From contig BROG01000025.1 of the NCBI GenBank assembly GCA_030159075.1, forward strand, positions 2,269,501 to 2,333,500: DNA of 64,000 nucleotides, given 5' to 3'. A program made the translations under genes and the position numbers. This document shows positions 63,253 to 64,000 of this stretch, piece by piece. This DNA is from Atrina japonica. Lineage: Eukaryota; Mollusca; Bivalvia; Pterioida; Pinnidae. The notes below the pieces were generated by a model, which was given only the letters and a program-made list of their open reading frames with translations, was not told the DNA's origin and searched no databases. Within the stretch, counting starts at the first letter, position 1. Every line of letters starts with the position of its first letter.

Positions 63253-64000
63253 GTGAGTAAATCTCCGGTAATTTGTGAGATAGTATGATTTCCTACCGAC
63301 AGCTAAAAACCTGTCAACAATTTGAAACTTTCTGGTTTGCCTGTAATAAATTGCATTCTTGATATTTAATTCATAGTTTGATAAAGATATTTTAGTTGTC
63401 TTTGTCTGTTTGTTTGCTTATACTTCTGTTTATCCATTTGTCTGTTGGTCCTAGCCAGCTACTGGTTCTCAACCTGTATATATGTTATCTGTCTGTATGT
63501 CCTTTTGTCTGTTCATTTAATGACATTTAATGTCATTTAATGTCATTTGTCAATTAACAACATTTTGGTTGTTGTCAAATAACTTGATTTTCTTTCCTTG
63601 AATTTTTACCATGTTTAGTATATAGCTTTATATCAATGAGAATTTCATGGACAAGTTGATTTTATGTTCAAAATTCACCAATATTTACCGGAGTTATGGG
63701 ACTTTAAAATCCTCATGGATGATTTAATACTGGGTATCATAGTGCTGCACAAATACCTTGTATTCCTATTACTTTGATTGTGTTAACGTGGACTTGCCTG
63801 TTTTTATGTATTTAATTGTGTTAACATGGACTCGTCTGTTTTCATGACTTTGATTATGTTAAGATGAACTCGCCTGTTTTTATTACATTAATTGTGTTTA
63901 CATGGCCTGGCTTGTTTTTATTACATTATCTTTGATTGTGTTAACATTGTACCGTTAACAGGGACTCGCATGTTTTTATTACTTTGTATTAACATGGACT
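63253..64000. other. Intron 38, start (runs off the window)
   Basis: From about 63770 to the end it is a minisatellite of about 38-45 bp (TTGATTGTGTTAACATGGAC plus TCGCCTGTTTTTATTAC). A segment near 63680-63725 (AGTTATGGGACTTTAAAATC) resembles 46497-46530. Confidence 0.7.

Noticed and set aside
62270..63100. Regulatory cluster of repeated GATA-like words
   Set aside because: The GATACATCTAA words are explained by an intronic minisatellite with higher-order structure.

Overview
This window is AT-rich eukaryotic genomic DNA lying wholly inside one very large, intron-rich gene on the + strand. I find 38 consecutive exons between 627 and 63252. Every one has AG/GT boundaries, and all reading frames join without a break. 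Together they give 9,286 coding bases (about 3,094 codons), with no start codon, stop codon or poly(A) signal assignable to the gene, so it runs off both edges. No other protein-coding gene is supported. Several tRNA-derived SINEs, one family ending in a GGACGTTAAAC-type tail, together with Lustrin-type cysteine-rich repeats, point to a lophotrochozoan animal, most likely a mollusc such as a bivalve. That assignment is inference.

The predicted product is a secreted mosaic protein built from disulfide-rich modules. The order is: Lustrin-type repeats separated by short Asp/Thr/Pro linkers (627-9135); VWA domain 1 (10491-11066); Cys-module array 1, ending in a roughly 400-residue Ser/Lys/Asp tract (13013-20746); three-finger (Ly6/uPAR-like) domain 1 (21510-22005); array 2 (24735-30128); three-finger domain 2 (31281-33870); VWA domain 2 (35039-39369); array 3 (41521-48241); a ten-codon linker exon (49959-49988); array 4, ending in a second Ser-rich tract (50815-59597); three-finger domain 3 (60966-61940); and the opening exon of array 5 (63165-63252). 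The arrays are made of a repeated C-x7-C helical-looking half-module that I do not recognise as a known family. They follow a strict exon grammar: an opening exon in phase 1-2, internal exons in phase 2-2, and a closing exon or exon pair in phase 2-1. Between arrays every domain is bounded by phase-1 introns, which suits growth by exon shuffling and tandem duplication. VWA domains with intact metal-binding motifs, Lustrin repeats and acidic phosphorylatable Ser tracts suggest an extracellular matrix, shell-matrix, byssus or adhesive role. This is not shown by the sequence.

The introns are dense in repeats. Positions 1-8220 are a recent tandem triplication of a 3.3-kb unit that carries one linker exon and one Lustrin exon. 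Two intronic minisatellites (28486-29561 and 42228-42505) have amplified the exon end together with its 5' splice site. Many short inverted-repeat (MITE-like) elements, several tRNA-derived SINE families, a nested SINE with a perfect 12-bp target duplication, a pair of roughly 1-kb elements in opposite orientation, and several other minisatellites fill most remaining intron space.
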